Assembly (NCBI GenBank): GCA_027317045.1
Contig: DAHVFI010000015.1
Coordinates: forward strand, 1 to 6,880
Length of the DNA: 6,880 bases
Direction of reading: 5' to 3'
From: Gammaproteobacteria bacterium
GTDB taxonomy: Bacteria; Pseudomonadota; Gammaproteobacteria; Natronospirales; REEB76
Part shown: positions 5,725-6,880 of the stretch, piece after piece
Layout of the letters: the number at the start of each line of letters is the position of its first letter
Position numbering within the stretch: position 1 is the stretch's first letter
Made by a program: the position numbers and the translations under genes
The notes under the pieces: model-generated
Seen by the model: the letters and a program-made list of their open reading frames with translations, nothing else
The model's database searches: none
What the model was told of the DNA's origin: nothing

Positions 5725-6562
5725 GGCTGATTCCCGCGCTGTGGGGCATCCGCCGGTGATGGCCGGCTTGTGTGACTGTCGCCGCCGGAAGCTTCTGCAG
5801 GAACTGAGTCAGCAGTGCGCTGAATTCCGCCGGGCGGGACAGGAACGGCGCATGCGCGGTTTTGGGAACAACCACCCGCTGGGCACCGCTGACGGCGGCT
5901 GCCAAGACCATGCCCGCCTGCGGTGGTGTCAGCTTGTCATGCTCGCCCGTCATAACCAGTGTCGGCAGCTGAATTTGTGCCAGTTCGGCGCGCAGATCGC
6001 TGTCGTGCAAGAGCTGCAGGGCCTTTGCCAGATCGCCAAATCGCGGCTCGCCACGCGCGAACACCGCTGCGCGCAGCCGCCGCAGCACGCTGCGCGCCGC
6101 CGCGTCCGCACGCACTTGTAGACCTAGAAACCTCTGCAATGTCTTGTGGTACTCGCGCCCCAGTCCGGCGACGAATTCCCGCCATTGTTCCATCGGCATG
6201 GCATGCGGCCAATCCGCCGCGGTTAAGAAGCGTGGCGTGGCACTTACCAGCACCAGCGCGCGTAATCGACCGGGAAAATCCAGGGCCGCGCGTAGACAAG
6301 CCAGGCCACCCAGGGACCAGCCCAGCCACACTGCGTTTTCCGGCGCCGCTGTCATCAGCTGCCGCGCCAGCGCCGGCAGCGTCGCCGGCATTGGCAGATC
6401 GCGGCTCAGGCCATGACCGGGCAAATCCACGCAAGTAATGCGATAGGTCTGTGCCAGTGCCGGCAAGATGCTGTCCCAAATACCGCTGTGCAAGGCCCAG
6501 CCGTGCACCAGAAACAAATCGGAACCCCGACCGCTGGTTTCGGTATGCAGTTTCAGTTGCAT
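5717..6562 (-). CDS. bioH: Pimeloyl-[ACP] methyl ester carboxylesterase
   Basis: This 281-residue alpha/beta hydrolase removes the methyl group from pimeloyl-ACP methyl ester, ending chain elongation for biotin. The oxyanion segment HGW (20-22) precedes the nucleophile elbow GWSLGG (81-86) with S83. The acid is D209 (TGEHDKLTP) and the base is H237 (KTAHAPF); order and spacing match the E. coli triad S82, D207, H235. About 20 C-terminal residues beyond the fold (after about 260) are polar and probably disordered. I chose ATG 6562 because MQLKLHTETSG is the usual beginning and GGGA (6572-6575) lies 9 bases upstream. The frame is open further upstream to ATG 6652 and on to the bioF stop, but that part has no family similarity and ATG 6652 has no clear ribosome site. 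It lies 111 bases after bioF and overlaps bioC by 8 bases. Confidence 0.96.
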   Translation of the reverse strand: MQLKLHTETSGRGSDLFLVHGWALHSGIWDSILPALAQTYRITCVDLPGHGLSRDLPMPATLPALARQLMTAAPENAVWLGWSLGGLACLRAALDFPGRLRALVLVSATPRFLTAADWPHAMPMEQWREFVAGLGREYHKTLQRFLGLQVRADAAARSVLRRLRAAVFARGEPRFGDLAKALQLLHDSDLRAELAQIQLPTLVMTGEHDKLTPPQAGMVLAAAVSGAQRVVVPKTAHAPFLSRPAEFSALLTQFLQKLPAATVTQAGHHRRMPHSAGISRE

Positions 6563-6673
6563 GCAATTACGTCCCGGCCGCTCATGGCATACAGCCGCTT
6601 CCCTCTCCAGGAACTTCCGAGGGTTGCACAGTAGTCGCACCTTCCTATGCATCGTGTGCTGTAACCGAAAAGT

Positions 6674-6880
6674 TCAGTTGACTGCATTGCTCATAACCTC
6701 TTGCAGCGCGCTCAGTAACCGGTCTATGTGCTGTTCACTGTGTGCAGCCGTCAAAGTGATGCGCAGGCGCGCGCTGCCGGCGGGAACCGTGGGTGGCCGG
6801 ATAGCCGCCGTCAGGATGCCGTGATCACGCAACTGCTCGGAAACCGCCACCGCCCGGTCCGCTTTACCCAGCAGCAATGG
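6674..6880 (-). CDS. bioF: 8-amino-7-oxononanoate synthase, C-terminal fragment (cut by window edge)
   Basis: The last 68 codons and the stop are present. The fragment begins PLLLGKADRAVAVSEQLR and contains GILTAAIRPPTVPAG followed by SARLRITLTAAHS. This is the signature C-terminal region of BioF, a PLP-dependent alpha-oxoamine synthase. The arginine in RPPTVPAG-x-x-RLR lies near the substrate carboxylate in this family. BioF condenses pimeloyl-ACP with L-alanine to give 8-amino-7-oxononanoate. The PLP lysine and most of the fold lie beyond base 6880. The gene is upstream of bioH in the same direction and, by its TGA at 6676-6674, exactly in the bioH reading frame. Confidence 0.95.
   Translation of the reverse strand, partial: PLLLGKADRAVAVSEQLRDHGILTAAIRPPTVPAGSARLRITLTAAHSEQHIDRLLSALQEVMSNAVN

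Noticed and set aside
6563..6652. Longer bioH starting at ATG 6652
   Set aside because: There is no Shine-Dalgarno before 6652 and the 30 extra residues have no similarity to BioH, whose usual start matches 6562.
1..6880. tRNA or rRNA genes, CRISPR arrays, insertion sequences or phage genes
   Set aside because: I looked on both strands and saw no repeat-spacer pattern, transposase motifs, terminal inverted repeats or tRNA-like cloverleaf sequences. Nearly all bases are covered by housekeeping genes.

Overview
The window looks like ordinary chromosome from an aerobic proteobacterium. The most likely source is a moderately GC-rich Gammaproteobacterium, perhaps from the Chromatiales, Acidiferrobacterales or Xanthomonadales side. 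I infer this from the bioF-bioH-bioC-bioD gene order, the protein signatures, and a cytochrome oxidase subunit II that carries a fused cytochrome c domain. I cannot name a genus. All recognisable genes lie on the minus strand, so transcription runs from high to low coordinates.

Right part (6880 down to 4126): a biotin synthesis cluster. In transcription order it holds the 3' end of bioF, then bioH, bioC and bioD. BioC methylates malonyl-ACP (or malonyl-CoA) to disguise it for fatty acid synthesis, and BioH removes the methyl ester once pimeloyl-ACP is made. BioF condenses pimeloyl-ACP with alanine, and BioD closes the ureido ring before BioB (not in the window). The bioH/bioC and bioC/bioD junctions overlap or abut, as in a tightly coupled operon.

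Middle (4125 down to 3866): a 260-base intergenic region, the only sizeable one here. It holds a perfect 12-base palindrome, a weak sigma70-like promoter candidate and a GC-rich stem-loop. It probably separates the bio operon from the cox operon.

Left part (3865 down to 1): a caa3-type cytochrome c oxidase operon. It runs DUF2244 membrane protein, coxB (CuA domain plus C-terminal haem c domain), coxA (catalytic subunit), an unannotated small single-helix membrane protein, what looks like a severely truncated ctaG, and the first 21 codons of coxC. CoxB takes electrons through its own cytochrome c domain and passes them via CuA to haem a and the haem a3/CuB centre in CoxA.

Most of this is well-known housekeeping machinery, and I do not see a new defence or mobile system. 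The points most worth checking are: (1) the slot between coxA and coxC, where ctaG should be, holds only about 20 CtaG-like residues followed by unrelated sequence; (2) the CuA loop of CoxB has Gln where the Mg-binding Glu normally sits; (3) the small membrane protein gene; and (4) bioF and bioH share one reading frame and are separated by a single TGA.
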